Of a DNA stretch of 64,000 nucleotides, positions 50,811 to 59,823 are shown in pieces. Position 1 is the stretch's first letter; each line of letters starts with the position of its first letter. The stretch is from JASEGV01 sp947085405 (GTDB lineage: Bacteria > Bacteroidota > Ignavibacteria > UBA10030 > BY39). The stretch spans positions 1 to 64,000 of the forward strand of contig CAMTWO010000016.1 in the NCBI GenBank assembly GCA_947085405.1. The letters run 5' to 3'. The translations under genes and the position numbers were made by a program. Under the pieces are notes generated by a model. That model was not told where the DNA came from, searched no databases, and was given only the letters and a program-made list of their open reading frames with translations.

Positions 50811-52888
50811 ATATCGAAAATTCTTTGTGTAATTTGTATTTGCCAGTTGTCGATCAATTCAATGTTCCACACGGGCATAACAATTGAACTTTGATACACT
50901 TTTTCTAAACCGCCTTCTGAGAGTGAGACTGTTTCGACGGGACATCTCCAAAACTCGGCTGGTTTTTCGGTTTCAAGCTCAATGCGAATCTTCAACCATT
51001 CATCTACTAAACTAAGTTTAGTGATGTTGGATAAACTACCGATGCTTTTTAAACGGCGGTCAGTTAATCCGATTCCAGCAGCTTCATAATATCTATCGGG
51101 GGCATCACCGGCCATCAAGCCATAATTCCACTCCACTCCAAACCGAAGTTTTTGTGGCTTACTCTCTTGGTTGATTAGTTTATACTCGACTGTAATTTTG
51201 GATGCGTTATGTGAGATGAATATTTTTTTGATTAATTGAATTTTTGAGATTGTGTTCTCATAATTAACTGTGCCATCGTGAACAAGTTCGATGATAGCCG
51301 TTTTATTTTTTTTGTAAGACCGAACATCATATTTCCCAATTACGAAACTTCCCATTTCGTTGTAATTCATTTTCAGGAAATCATCGACCGAAGTATTTTC
51401 GTCAAAGAAATGGTCAATCAGAGATGCGTGTTGATATTTATCATAGATCAAAAATTCGTGCAGATTCGATTCTTTGGTTTGGTCGGGCGAGAGATTTTTC
51501 TGTAATAACTTTCTATGCGACGCTTCCGGACGACGGCTAACTATATCAAGAATATTCAGTCGTTTCGGTTTATGGTCGAACTCGAAAATTGCACCCCCAA
51601 TATCCGGTTTTATATAAACATTTGATGCAGGTGATTCGACTATTACTTCCATCTGACCATCACAATCGAAATCGACAACTTCAATGGATATTTTTTTGTT
51701 CTCGATTTTATCAATCAAATTTTCAGCTTGTATTAAACTGCCATAAACCGGATGTCGTAGATTGGGCAGATACAAACCACCGAACACACCATGCCAATAA
51801 GCATCGTTGCATTGCCCCGCCAAAAGAAATTGTTTTGCTTCATCAACATTGTTCCCTTGATCTTCGGAATGCTGGATTTTTTTAGAAACACGAAGCATTT
51901 TCTTATGCATCCAGTTCGCTTCGGGGTATTTTGCTAAAAAATTCCGCCAATAACCGCCACGAACAAAGACTTCGTATCTCTCTAATTGATGGTGTTTTAA
52001 TTCGTTTTCAAATTCCTCAAAATTTTGTGCCGACTCGAAAGGCAGCGCCCATTTTAACATCTCAGGATACGAGGCAGTTGGCAAATAAATTTTCCCAACT
52101 GCTGGAATATTATTAACCGCATCTGCAAAATGAATAGTTTTTATCCATTCACTATTCTCAACTAATGCAGTAAAAAAATTTTCTAACCATTTATTTTCGT
52201 AAACGTGTTGGTATGTATTGGGCCACGCACCGAATTTCTCGCCGTCGTCAGCAAAAACAACGATACGATTTCCAGCAACAGTTGCTTTACTTCGCAGCCA
52301 ATTTATTGTTTCTTCAACAGGTGTAAACGGAATTGTATATCTTAATTTTTTACTGCCAGGAAAAATATTTACCAATCTCCCCTGTTCCTCTGTTGTATAA
52401 TATCCATAGAGGGCATCCTCCTGTAAGCCAGCATACATAAAATGAGCTTCATCTATTGGCAAGAAGTTTACGCCTGCTTCAGAAATTTCTTTTGCGATAG
52501 CTTGTTCCCATACTCTTTCAGCGAGCCACATGCCCTTTGGATGATAATCGAATATGTCGGTAATGTAATTAGTAAGTTTTTCGATTTGATGAATTCTATC
52601 GCGAGGTGGAATAATAGATAAGATTGCCTCGTAGTATGAACCTGTTAAAAGTTCAACTTGTCCTCGTGCGGTTGCATATTTCAATTTTTCAATGAATTCG
52701 GGATGATGGCTAATCAGCCATTCAAGCAGGATGCCGGTGTAATGTTGAGTAACTTTAATGCTTGGAAATTTTTCTACAACCTCTAAAAAAGGTTTATACG
52801 ATTTCTGATAAACATCTTCAAAAATGTGATCAAAATTTCCAATTGGTTGATGGTTGTGAACAGCAAAAATTAGATTGATGGCATCCAT
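50807..52888 (-). CDS. GH57 alpha-glucan enzyme (4-alpha-glucanotransferase/alpha-amylase type)
   Basis: 693 residues. The N-terminal (beta/alpha)7 barrel has FAVHNHQPIGNF, the nucleophile region GMWLAERVWE with E124 and the acid/base region VFADDGEKFG with D214, matching the GH57 4-alpha-glucanotransferase of Thermococcus in position. The helical middle (GGYWRNFLAKYPEANWMHK, AQCNDAYWHGVFGGLY) and the C-terminal beta-sandwich (about 400-690) are of the DUF1925/DUF1926 type. A cytoplasmic role in glycogen or maltodextrin turnover is likely; no signal peptide is present. Confidence 0.92.
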   Translation of the reverse strand: MDAINLIFAVHNHQPIGNFDHIFEDVYQKSYKPFLEVVEKFPSIKVTQHYTGILLEWLISHHPEFIEKLKYATARGQVELLTGSYYEAILSIIPPRDRIHQIEKLTNYITDIFDYHPKGMWLAERVWEQAIAKEISEAGVNFLPIDEAHFMYAGLQEDALYGYYTTEEQGRLVNIFPGSKKLRYTIPFTPVEETINWLRSKATVAGNRIVVFADDGEKFGAWPNTYQHVYENKWLENFFTALVENSEWIKTIHFADAVNNIPAVGKIYLPTASYPEMLKWALPFESAQNFEEFENELKHHQLERYEVFVRGGYWRNFLAKYPEANWMHKKMLRVSKKIQHSEDQGNNVDEAKQFLLAGQCNDAYWHGVFGGLYLPNLRHPVYGSLIQAENLIDKIENKKISIEVVDFDCDGQMEVIVESPASNVYIKPDIGGAIFEFDHKPKRLNILDIVSRRPEASHRKLLQKNLSPDQTKESNLHEFLIYDKYQHASLIDHFFDENTSVDDFLKMNYNEMGSFVIGKYDVRSYKKNKTAIIELVHDGTVNYENTISKIQLIKKIFISHNASKITVEYKLINQESKPQKLRFGVEWNYGLMAGDAPDRYYEAAGIGLTDRRLKSIGSLSNITKLSLVDEWLKIRIELETEKPAEFWRCPVETVSLSEGGLEKVYQSSIVMPVWNIELIDNWQIQITQRIFDI

Positions 52889-52896
52889 TACATTTA

Positions 52897-53520
52897 TTAT
52901 CCCGGAATAATCACTGTCGAAACAATATCAAGTTTAAATTCAGTATCAGGTGTTACAACTAATCCTAATTTTTTATATAACTTGATGTAAGCCTTTGCTT
53001 TTAAAATAAAGGGACCATAGCGAACTCTATTATCAGGAGTATCACTAGGTTGCTTACCTATCCACACATAAGAGTTATCCTGTAACAAGAGTTTTTTCCA
53101 AGATGCTTTAAGCCAAATTTTTTCACCCGGTTTTATTTCTAAAATTTCTTTATAAGGCGATAATGAACTGCTTGTGAAAGGCACAATTGCTATGTTGTCA
53201 GGATAAACAGGATCCCAAATTTTAAGATATCCTCCGACTTCAGAACTGTCCTGAATAACTTCATCATATACGTTCATCACTTCAAATCTGAACACAATAG
53301 AATCAGGTGTATAAAACGTAACTCCCGGACGCCAGCTAAGATCAGGATAAAATTCGCGGATGCTAAAGTAATACGACGCACCACTGTCAGGAATCGTGAT
53401 TCTACCCGTCAATATATCAGGAGGAGCTTTATATTCGGGCAACGTCTCGTCGCAAGCTTGGAAGATTACTACAGAAAGAATAATCGTGATGAAACCTGTT
53501 AAATATTTTATAAATTTCAT
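52897..53520 (-). CDS. Lipoprotein paired with the TonB receptor
   Basis: 207 residues, with a hydrophobic N-terminus and a lipobox-like FQAC (C23). The rest is predicted beta structure with aromatic-rich strands (YYFSIREFYPDLSWRPGVTFY). No family recognised; it is not SusD-like. It follows the TonB-dependent receptor by 15 bases on the same strand, so a surface or periplasmic partner that hands ligand to or from the receptor is the simplest guess. Confidence 0.6.
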   Translation of the reverse strand: MKFIKYLTGFITIILSVVIFQACDETLPEYKAPPDILTGRITIPDSGASYYFSIREFYPDLSWRPGVTFYTPDSIVFRFEVMNVYDEVIQDSSEVGGYLKIWDPVYPDNIAIVPFTSSSLSPYKEILEIKPGEKIWLKASWKKLLLQDNSYVWIGKQPSDTPDNRVRYGPFILKAKAYIKLYKKLGLVVTPDTEFKLDIVSTVIIPG

Positions 53521-53535
53521 AAGTACTAATCCTTT

Positions 53536-56073
53536 TTAAAATTCTAATCTTATTCCAGCTCGCGTTCGCCGTGGCTGGTAATAAGCCGAGGGGTCATCCA
53601 ATTCACCTCCGATTCGTCCGTTCGAATCGACCCATCTAACATTTTTAGCGTTTAACACATTTCGAAAATCAACATAAACATATAGTTTCATATTTTTCAT
53701 AAACCCAAATACAATTTTTTTAGAGGCTTTAATATCTATGTTTGAAAAATCCTTCATCCTCGCGTTGTTCGGAATAAAAGATTTTATGAGTGTTGAATCT
53801 CGACTGGATGCCGGTGGATTAAAACCATCTTTTGTGGGATAATGAGTGTATGGTTTTGGTGTATTAAATTGGAATAAAACATTGATGAATAAATCGGATG
53901 GGAGTGAAAATTCAACATTTCCCTTCACTGTGTGGCGCTGGTCCCAACTAAGGTAAAAGGGTTTGGGAAAAAGAGCAAAACCCCATTGGGCATAATTTAA
54001 TGATTGGTTTACGTACTCGCTCAAACCTTTCGCCACCATATAAGTGTATGATATCGTTCCATTTAAGTACTCTCCGTGTTCTCGGGAAACGCTTAATTCT
54101 AATCCATTGGCTTCAGCATAAGGATTATTCACGTATTCAGCGAAACCAAAATCGCCTGCATATCGGCTATTAAGTGGAATAAGAGTTTTAGTATCAATTT
54201 GGTTGGTAGTATTTTTATTGAAATAGGTTGCACTTACTACTAATTGATTCCAGAAAATATATTTCACGCTTATTTCCCAAGCTTTAGTTTTTTCAGGAAG
54301 TAAATCCGGATTACCCACTAATGCGCGGGCACCTTTTGAGATTGCAACATTGTTTAAACCTGAATATAAATAATCGAATAGTGGAAATTGAAAATACTCA
54401 CCATAATTAATAAATATATAGCCATTAACATCTATTGGTGCCGACAATCCAATACGTGGACTTATAGAATATTTAAATTTTGATTTAACAAACTTTGCTA
54501 TCCTTTGTCCATAAGTAGTGTCGCGAGTTAATGAATCGATAACAATATTTTCCACTAACGGTCTTTCCGCAGTCGGGTCAAGGAAATCAAACCTGCCACC
54601 AATATTTAGCGTGAATCCTTCTTCATCAAATTTATCCTGAATATAAAAACTACCGCTTCTTGGATAATACTTATAATTGGATGAATAATTCAACTGTGGT
54701 TCATTAACCAATGGTTTTCCGTAATAAGTTTTGCGTGGCTCGTATTTGAGCATATCCGAAAAAATTGAATATTGATTAAACTCAAAGCCTACTTTGAACA
54801 AATGACTTTTCACGATTTGGCTTGTGATGTCAGCTTTCAGTGTATATATATTTTGATCCTGATTCACCCACCAGGCTCTACTTCCTTCAGTGATGTATTG
54901 TAAATAAAAATCGTATTGATAGACTGAAGTATCAATACTATTTTTTGACCCCTCGTTGATTTTTTGATTTAAGGAATACAAACTTAAACTGACATTATAA
55001 AATGTTTTTTCGGAGAGGGAATGATTCCAAGCAGCTGATACTCGGATTGCATCTCTTGAACGTGGAGGTAATCCGTCCAGATTGAACCGCCAGCTAAATT
55101 CGTAGTCGCGCCAACGTTTGAATGAAGAAAGGGATGATAAACTTAATCGCTTACCGTTTCCGAAATTGTAATCGAGTTTTGAGAAGTTAGATAATTCACG
55201 TTGGATTGGATAATCGAAAAAGTGCTGGAAATCCTGCCACCACCTTGTATCAGTTAAATGCAAATTGAATGCGGTGAAATAACCAAAATTTTGTATAATC
55301 GGTCCGCTTGCTGATATTTCAGCATCCGTTACCTTACTTACCTGCTTCCCGCCGAACCAATTATCTTTATCAAGTCGGACTTGAAATTTGTGCCTGTCGG
55401 TACTCGTTTTTGTAATGATGTTTACAATCCCCGATAATGCGTTGCCGTATTCAGCATCGAACCCTCCGGTTTGTATGCTCATTTCTGTAATTGCACTTTT
55501 GGGAAGTTCAGCGCCGGCGCCACCGCCAATCACATCCTGTATCGGCAAACCGTCAACAAAGTAAAGGACTTCCGAAGTTTTACCACCTCGAACGTGACCT
55601 TCAAGCGTAACTCCCGGTTGCAGAGTTAAAACTTCCTGCATAGATGTTACGGGTAGTTTTTCGAGACGAACACTCCCGACGTTATATGTAGTCGATGTTA
55701 CATCGCGCTGTATCAACGGACGTTCTGCAATCACCTCGATTTCGTTTAATTCGATGTCGGTGGCAGTTAGTGCTACATTTATTTTTGTGCGTAAATCGGG
55801 GGCAACAGTAATACCTTTTTGTAAAGCAGTCCGGTATCCTATAAGCGAGAATTGCACATCATAAGTACTGGCTTTTACATTTGAAATTTGGTAGTAACCA
55901 TTTACATCGGTAACAGTACCCATAGTAGTACCAACAATTAGAACATTTACGCCGGGCAAAACTTGTCCCGACTCTTTATCTTTTATTGTCCCTTCGAGAA
56001 TGCCGTATATACCGCTAAAAGCTGTTTGTAAAGATAAAATTACCAGCAACGAAATAAAAATAAAAACACGCAT
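53536..56073 (-). CDS. TonB-dependent outer-membrane receptor
   Basis: 845 residues. Signal peptide (about 1-20), then a carboxypeptidase-regulatory-like domain (about 24-105: GTIKDKESGQVLPGVNVLI, VTDVNGYYQISNV), a plug (about 120-225, with LQPGVTLEGHVRGGKTSEVLYFVDGLPIQD) and a 22-strand-type barrel ending in a strand with terminal Phe (TRAGIRLEF). This is the usual Bacteroidota receptor plan without a SusD partner. The ligand is unknown. Five bases separate it from lysS, and a small lipoprotein gene follows. Confidence 0.92.
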   Translation of the reverse strand: MRVFIFISLLVILSLQTAFSGIYGILEGTIKDKESGQVLPGVNVLIVGTTMGTVTDVNGYYQISNVKASTYDVQFSLIGYRTALQKGITVAPDLRTKINVALTATDIELNEIEVIAERPLIQRDVTSTTYNVGSVRLEKLPVTSMQEVLTLQPGVTLEGHVRGGKTSEVLYFVDGLPIQDVIGGGAGAELPKSAITEMSIQTGGFDAEYGNALSGIVNIITKTSTDRHKFQVRLDKDNWFGGKQVSKVTDAEISASGPIIQNFGYFTAFNLHLTDTRWWQDFQHFFDYPIQRELSNFSKLDYNFGNGKRLSLSSLSSFKRWRDYEFSWRFNLDGLPPRSRDAIRVSAAWNHSLSEKTFYNVSLSLYSLNQKINEGSKNSIDTSVYQYDFYLQYITEGSRAWWVNQDQNIYTLKADITSQIVKSHLFKVGFEFNQYSIFSDMLKYEPRKTYYGKPLVNEPQLNYSSNYKYYPRSGSFYIQDKFDEEGFTLNIGGRFDFLDPTAERPLVENIVIDSLTRDTTYGQRIAKFVKSKFKYSISPRIGLSAPIDVNGYIFINYGEYFQFPLFDYLYSGLNNVAISKGARALVGNPDLLPEKTKAWEISVKYIFWNQLVVSATYFNKNTTNQIDTKTLIPLNSRYAGDFGFAEYVNNPYAEANGLELSVSREHGEYLNGTISYTYMVAKGLSEYVNQSLNYAQWGFALFPKPFYLSWDQRHTVKGNVEFSLPSDLFINVLFQFNTPKPYTHYPTKDGFNPPASSRDSTLIKSFIPNNARMKDFSNIDIKASKKIVFGFMKNMKLYVYVDFRNVLNAKNVRWVDSNGRIGGELDDPSAYYQPRRTRAGIRLEF

Positions 56074-56078
56074 ACTAA

Positions 56079-57623
56079 TTACTCCGGTTTCATTTGTGGA
56101 AAAAATAATACATCTCTGATTGAATCTTGATTTGTCATTAACATTGTAAGTCGATCTATGCCGATACCTAAACCGGCAGTCGGAGGCATACCGTATTCGA
56201 GAGCTCGCAGGAAATCCTCATCAAACACGTTTGCCTCTTCGTCGCCGCGTGCACGAAGTTTAGCTTGTTCTTCAAAGCGGGCACGTTGATCGAGAGGGTC
56301 GTTGAGTTCTGAAAAAGCGTTGCAAAGTTCACTCCCATTAACAATCGCTTCAAAGCGTTCTACAACTCCTTCTTTCGTACGGTGTTTTTTTGCAAGAGGC
56401 GACATCGCAATTGGATAATCGGTGATGAATGTTGGTTGAATAAGTCTGGGTTCAACCAACTCGCCGAAAATTTCGTCTATCACTTTACCACCGTTTGCAT
56501 TAGGATCGACATCTACATGTAACTCCTTTGCTACCTTGTGCAGTTCGACTTCAGTTAAATTACTAATGTCTTTGCCCGTAAATTGCTTAATTGCATCGAA
56601 CATCGTTAAACGAGTCCACGGGGGGGTGAAATCAATTTCGTTATTTCCAACTTTAATCTTTGTGGTGCCGTGAACTTTCAAAGCGATATGGCTAATCATC
56701 TGCTCGACCAACTCCATCATCCAAATATAATCTTTGTATGCTACGTAAAGTTCAAGCATTGTGAATTCCGGATTGTGGGTTTTATCCATTCCTTCGTTCC
56801 GGAAATCTTTGGCAAACTCATACACGCCATCATAGCCGCCGACTATAAGTCGTTTTAAGTAAAGCTCATCCGCAATTCTCAAATATAAATCGATATCTAA
56901 AGCGTTATGATGTGTAACAAATGGACGGGCGAATGCGCCTCCGTATAGCGGTTGAAGTATCGGAGTTTCAACTTCAAGATAATCTCGTTCATTGAAAAAT
57001 TCCCGGATGGAACTCATTATCTTCGAGCGTTTAACAAATACTTCTCGCACATCGGAGTTTACAATTAAATCTACATATCGTTGACGGTAGCGAAGTTCTT
57101 TATCTGAGAATGGATCGTATATGATTTTGTTTCCGGCTTCGTCAACTTTTTCTTTTACAATCGGAAGCGGTCGCAGCGATTTCGATAAAAGTTCTAAACT
57201 TTGTGCATGGATGGAAATCTCGCCCATTTTAGTTCTGAAGCTATAACCCTTCACACCAATTATATCCCCAATATCCATCAACCTGAAAGCATCGTAAATT
57301 TCACCGAGTTCATCTTTTTTAAGATAAACCTGAATTTTACCGGTTGAATCTTGGATATGACAAAAGGAAGCCTTGCCCATCCGGCGAATCGACATAATTC
57401 TGCCTGCAACCGAAATATCATGTTGGGGCGAATCGTCCGCCTCTGGCGGATTAAAATTTTCGATTAACTCTTTTGTGTAATTTTGGCGGTCGAATTGATA
57501 TGGGTATGGATTGATACCGCGGGCAACAAGCTCGTTGAGTTCTTCGCGCCGTCGCAGCATCAATTCATTCAATTCCTGGTGATATAATTCTTCGTGTTTT
57601 TCTGTATTAGTATCGTCGTTCAC
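56079..57623 (-). CDS. lysS: Lysyl-tRNA synthetase, class II
   Basis: 514 residues. OB-fold anticodon-binding domain at about 60-170 (SVAGRIMSIRRMGKASFCHIQD), class II motif 2 FRNEGMDKTHNPEFTMLE and motif 3 GLGIGIDRLTML near the C-terminus. Just before the OB domain, about residues 57-67 (FNPPEADDSPQ) are encoded partly by the palindrome TCCGCC-NNN-GGCGGA at 57436-57450; most lysS genes have no such stretch. The enzyme is otherwise normal. It leads the run lysS-receptor-lipoprotein. Confidence 0.97.
   Translation of the reverse strand: MNDDTNTEKHEELYHQELNELMLRRREELNELVARGINPYPYQFDRQNYTKELIENFNPPEADDSPQHDISVAGRIMSIRRMGKASFCHIQDSTGKIQVYLKKDELGEIYDAFRLMDIGDIIGVKGYSFRTKMGEISIHAQSLELLSKSLRPLPIVKEKVDEAGNKIIYDPFSDKELRYRQRYVDLIVNSDVREVFVKRSKIMSSIREFFNERDYLEVETPILQPLYGGAFARPFVTHHNALDIDLYLRIADELYLKRLIVGGYDGVYEFAKDFRNEGMDKTHNPEFTMLELYVAYKDYIWMMELVEQMISHIALKVHGTTKIKVGNNEIDFTPPWTRLTMFDAIKQFTGKDISNLTEVELHKVAKELHVDVDPNANGGKVIDEIFGELVEPRLIQPTFITDYPIAMSPLAKKHRTKEGVVERFEAIVNGSELCNAFSELNDPLDQRARFEEQAKLRARGDEEANVFDEDFLRALEYGMPPTAGLGIGIDRLTMLMTNQDSIRDVLFFPQMKPE
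57436..57450. repeat. In-frame palindrome TCCGCC-NNN-GGCGGA in lysS
   Basis: A perfect 15-base hairpin lies inside the coding sequence near the N-terminus of lysS, encoding part of NPPEAD. The identical 15-mer or its complement occurs at 6013-6027, and shorter or variant forms at 22549-22563 and 59716-59728. Confidence 0.7.
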
Positions 57624-57691
57624 TTATTAATCTCATTGTTAAAAATTAAAGCAGAGAGAAAATAATAAGAATTTAGACGATAATCAAATAA

Positions 57692-58441
57692 CTAATACCT
57701 TAAAAAGAATTGAAGTGCGTATTTTGTAATCTGTGCAGAATTCGATTTTATTCCTTTTTCTTCTTCAGCATAAAAATGTTCAGGACCGAATCGGTATTCT
57801 AAGAAGCTATAAGGATTGATTAACAGCCCTACACCGAGTGTTGCACCTTTTAATTTTAGTTTGACAGATGGTTGAATATAAAATGGAAGCAAATTAACAA
57901 CACCAAAAAATTTATCTTTAAAAACGCCCCCCTTCATATACGAAATCGTCCCGCCGATATTAAAAAATGTAACTGCAAACTGTCCGATTAAAGCACGCTC
58001 GCCAATCAAAGGTAAATGGTATTCGGCGTTCACGTTCAAAGAGTACAAATCTAAAATTCCGGTTAGGTGATTTACCTCGTGAGGCGATTTTAAATCCGAC
58101 GGATACTTAAAACTTGTATCGGTGATAACAGGAATACTATTTACTTCCATCTTGCCCGAAGTAAAACCGAGTAAAAGGTCTCTACCTAAATTGATAGATA
58201 ATTTTCCGACGGGACCTATTTCGATTTCATCAATAATTTTTACATTTGAACTTGAACCTATTCCGAAACCATTATGATAAAGAGGCTCAACTGAGATATA
58301 TTTTTCAGGCATCGTGATACCCGTACGAAGCATACTGAATTCAAAATAACTAAAACCGAGCGAGTCCTGCATCGAGTATGATGATGGACCACTTGAGATT
58401 AGAGTAAACGATACAAACAAAATTAAGAATAAACGGTACAT
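57692..58441 (-). CDS. Probable outer-membrane beta-barrel protein, unknown
   Basis: 249 residues with a signal peptide (about 1-23). The mature part alternates glycine/aromatic strands (GKLSINLGRDLLLGFTSG, KLKGATLGVGLLINPYSF) and ends in an aromatic strand (YALQFFLRY), as barrel proteins do. No family recognised. AGGAGG lies five bases upstream of the ATG. It diverges from larB across 136 bases. Confidence 0.6.
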   Translation of the reverse strand: MYRLFLILFVSFTLISSGPSSYSMQDSLGFSYFEFSMLRTGITMPEKYISVEPLYHNGFGIGSSSNVKIIDEIEIGPVGKLSINLGRDLLLGFTSGKMEVNSIPVITDTSFKYPSDLKSPHEVNHLTGILDLYSLNVNAEYHLPLIGERALIGQFAVTFFNIGGTISYMKGGVFKDKFFGVVNLLPFYIQPSVKLKLKGATLGVGLLINPYSFLEYRFGPEHFYAEEEKGIKSNSAQITKYALQFFLRY

Positions 58442-58577
58442 ACTTCCTCCTTAAAAGAAAATTAATAAAAGGTGATTTATATATATATCGTTGCATTTAA
58501 GTACGCTTGCAGAAAAAATCAGGATAATAAATTTTATTTTTGCTTATAAACTCGAAAACAGCTATATTTTTGTCGTT

Positions 58578-59324
58578 ATGAACAAAGAATATCTTTCAAA
58601 ACTATTAGCAGATTATAAAACCGGCAAAGTATCGCAGGCTGAACTGTTAAAAACATTATTAACTTTTGAATCCGAGTCACTAGGTTTCGCGACAATTGAC
58701 CATCACAGGACTATTCGGAAGGGATTCCCGGAAGTTATCTTGTGCCAAGGAAAAACTTCTGAACAAGTTGCAGTTATCGCTTCAAAAATAATTGAGCGGA
58801 ATCAGCCACTCCTTGCAACCCGGGCAACCCCCGAACAATTCAAAGCTGTGCAGAAAAAAACAAAAAAGGCACACTACGACAAAGTTGCACGTATCATTTA
58901 TGCAAACAAACCAAGCAAACCTGCTGCAAATAAAAAAAACGTTCTCGTCGTATCTGCCGGGACGATTGATATACCTGTTGCAGAAGAAGCCTGCCTTACT
59001 TTGGAAATGTTAGGAAATCCGGTGGAACGCCTCTACGATGTTGGTGTGGCAGGAATTCACCGTCTGTTTTCAAACTACAATAAAATAATGACAGCAAATG
59101 TTATCATTGTAGTTGCGGGGATGGAGGGTGCATTACCAAGTGTAGTTGGTGGTCTTGTTGATGTTCCTGTGATTGCTGTTCCAACCTCAGGTGGATACGG
59201 TGCAAGTTTTGGGGGTGTTGCAGCTTTACTCGGAATGCTCAATACATGCGCATCTGGAGTTACTGTTGTAAACATTGATAACGGATTCGGAGCCGGCTTC
59301 GCTGCGAGTATGATGAATAGATAA
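58578..59324 (+). CDS. larB: LarB: pyridinium carboxylase of nickel-pincer cofactor synthesis
   Basis: 248 residues from ATG 58578; a frame from 58491 adds 29 hydrophobic residues that are not part of the family. LarB carboxylates nicotinic acid adenine dinucleotide, the first step to the NPN cofactor of lactate racemase. Signature blocks are FATIDHHRTIRKGFPEVILCQGKT (positions 36-59, in part), VVSAGTIDIPVAEEA, DVGVAGIHRL and VVAGMEGALPSVVGGLV, the last resembling PurE. larC, larE and larA are not in view, so they must be elsewhere or the pathway is incomplete. Confidence 0.92.
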   Translation: MNKEYLSKLLADYKTGKVSQAELLKTLLTFESESLGFATIDHHRTIRKGFPEVILCQGKTSEQVAVIASKIIERNQPLLATRATPEQFKAVQKKTKKAHYDKVARIIYANKPSKPAANKKNVLVVSAGTIDIPVAEEACLTLEMLGNPVERLYDVGVAGIHRLFSNYNKIMTANVIIVVAGMEGALPSVVGGLVDVPVIAVPTSGGYGASFGGVAALLGMLNTCASGVTVVNIDNGFGAGFAASMMNR

Positions 59325-59333
59325 GGAATTTTA

Positions 59334-59370
59334 CCCGCCCGACTGAACGATTTCAGTCGTTCGGGCGGGG
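59334..59370 (+). terminator. GC-rich hairpin after larB, possible terminator
   Basis: CCCGCCCGA and CTGAA on the left pair with TTCAG and TCGGGCGGG on the right, leaving an ACGA-type bulge. ATTTTTGATTTT follows on the plus strand. It could end larB transcription; it could equally be one member of the palindrome cluster that continues to 59728. Confidence 0.55.
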
Positions 59371-59462
59371 ATTTTTGATTTTAGATTTATGATTTGAGAC
59401 ATCTGAAATATTAAGAGACTGTGTGATAATACCGAACTCACCCTAAATGAGGGTGACTAAAA

Positions 59463-59510
59463 AGTCGGTTTTCTCGATACGTTCGCTTCGCGAACACTCG
59501 AAAACCGACT
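59463..59510. repeat. Long imperfect hairpin 1
   Basis: AGTCGGTTTTC pairs with GAAAACCGACT and inside it GTTCGC with GCGAAC around TTC(G), with a small asymmetric internal loop. Total span 48 bases. Confidence 0.75.
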
Positions 59511-59518
59511 AAATAAGC

Positions 59519-59564
59519 AGGTTCTCGAGTTCGATTTCGTAGAAATCGAGTAACGAGAGAACTT
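59519..59564. repeat. Long imperfect hairpin 2
   Basis: GTTCTC pairs with GAGAAC and CGATTTC with GAAATCG around a GTA loop. It lies eight bases after hairpin 1 and together they form a tandem pair. Confidence 0.75.
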
Positions 59565-59602
59565 ATTAGTCAACCTCACTTGCTGAATCTGAGTTCAATT
59601 CT

Positions 59603-59627
59603 CCCCTTCTCTTTTTAAGAGAAGGGG
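59603..59627. repeat. CCCCTTCTC/GAGAAGGGG hairpin
   Basis: Perfect nine-base-pair stem (59603-59611 with 59619-59627) around TTTTTAA, followed by CCGGGGGATGAG. This CTCCCCTTCTC...GGGGCCGGGGGATGAG string is a common type of dispersed repeat in bacterial genomes. Confidence 0.7.
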
Positions 59628-59647
59628 CCGGGGGATGAGTTCCTACA

Positions 59648-59680
59648 GTTAACCCACGGACTGTTAAGTCGTGGGTTAAC
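59648..59680. repeat. GTTAACCCACG hairpin, relative of 9872-9891
   Basis: Perfect 11-base-pair stem GTTAACCCACG/CGTGGGTTAAC. Shares the 14-mer AAGTCGTGGGTTAA with the palindrome between secA and era. Confidence 0.75.
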
Positions 59681-59715
59681 CAAAAGACGTTTCACCTTGT
59701 AACCGTTTCATTTAT

Positions 59716-59728
59716 CCGCCTCTGGCGG
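59716..59728. repeat. CCGCC-TCT-GGCGG palindrome
   Basis: Same core as the in-frame elements of lysS and the M1 peptidase, here in intergenic DNA, with the loop TCT conserved. Confidence 0.65.
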
Positions 59729-59823
59729 GACGGTTTTTAAATAATTTTTCAGAAGACACAATTTGAGATTAATGATTTTTTCTGTTTCGATATAAACAAC
59801 TATTAACTAACTACAAGTAAAAA

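Larger units (their letters stand above)
59325..59823. other. Dense cluster of unrelated palindromes
   Basis: In about 400 bases there are at least six hairpin-forming elements (59334-59370, 59463-59510, 59519-59564, 59603-59627, 59648-59680, 59716-59728), plus GACTAAAAAGTC at 59455-59466 shared with 17810-17821. No gene is visible. The last 100 bases are AT-rich and presumably hold the promoter of the CBS-type synthase. Confidence 0.7.

Noticed and set aside
59463..59564. CRISPR array
   Set aside because: The two long hairpins differ from each other and there are no regularly spaced identical repeats here or elsewhere in the window.
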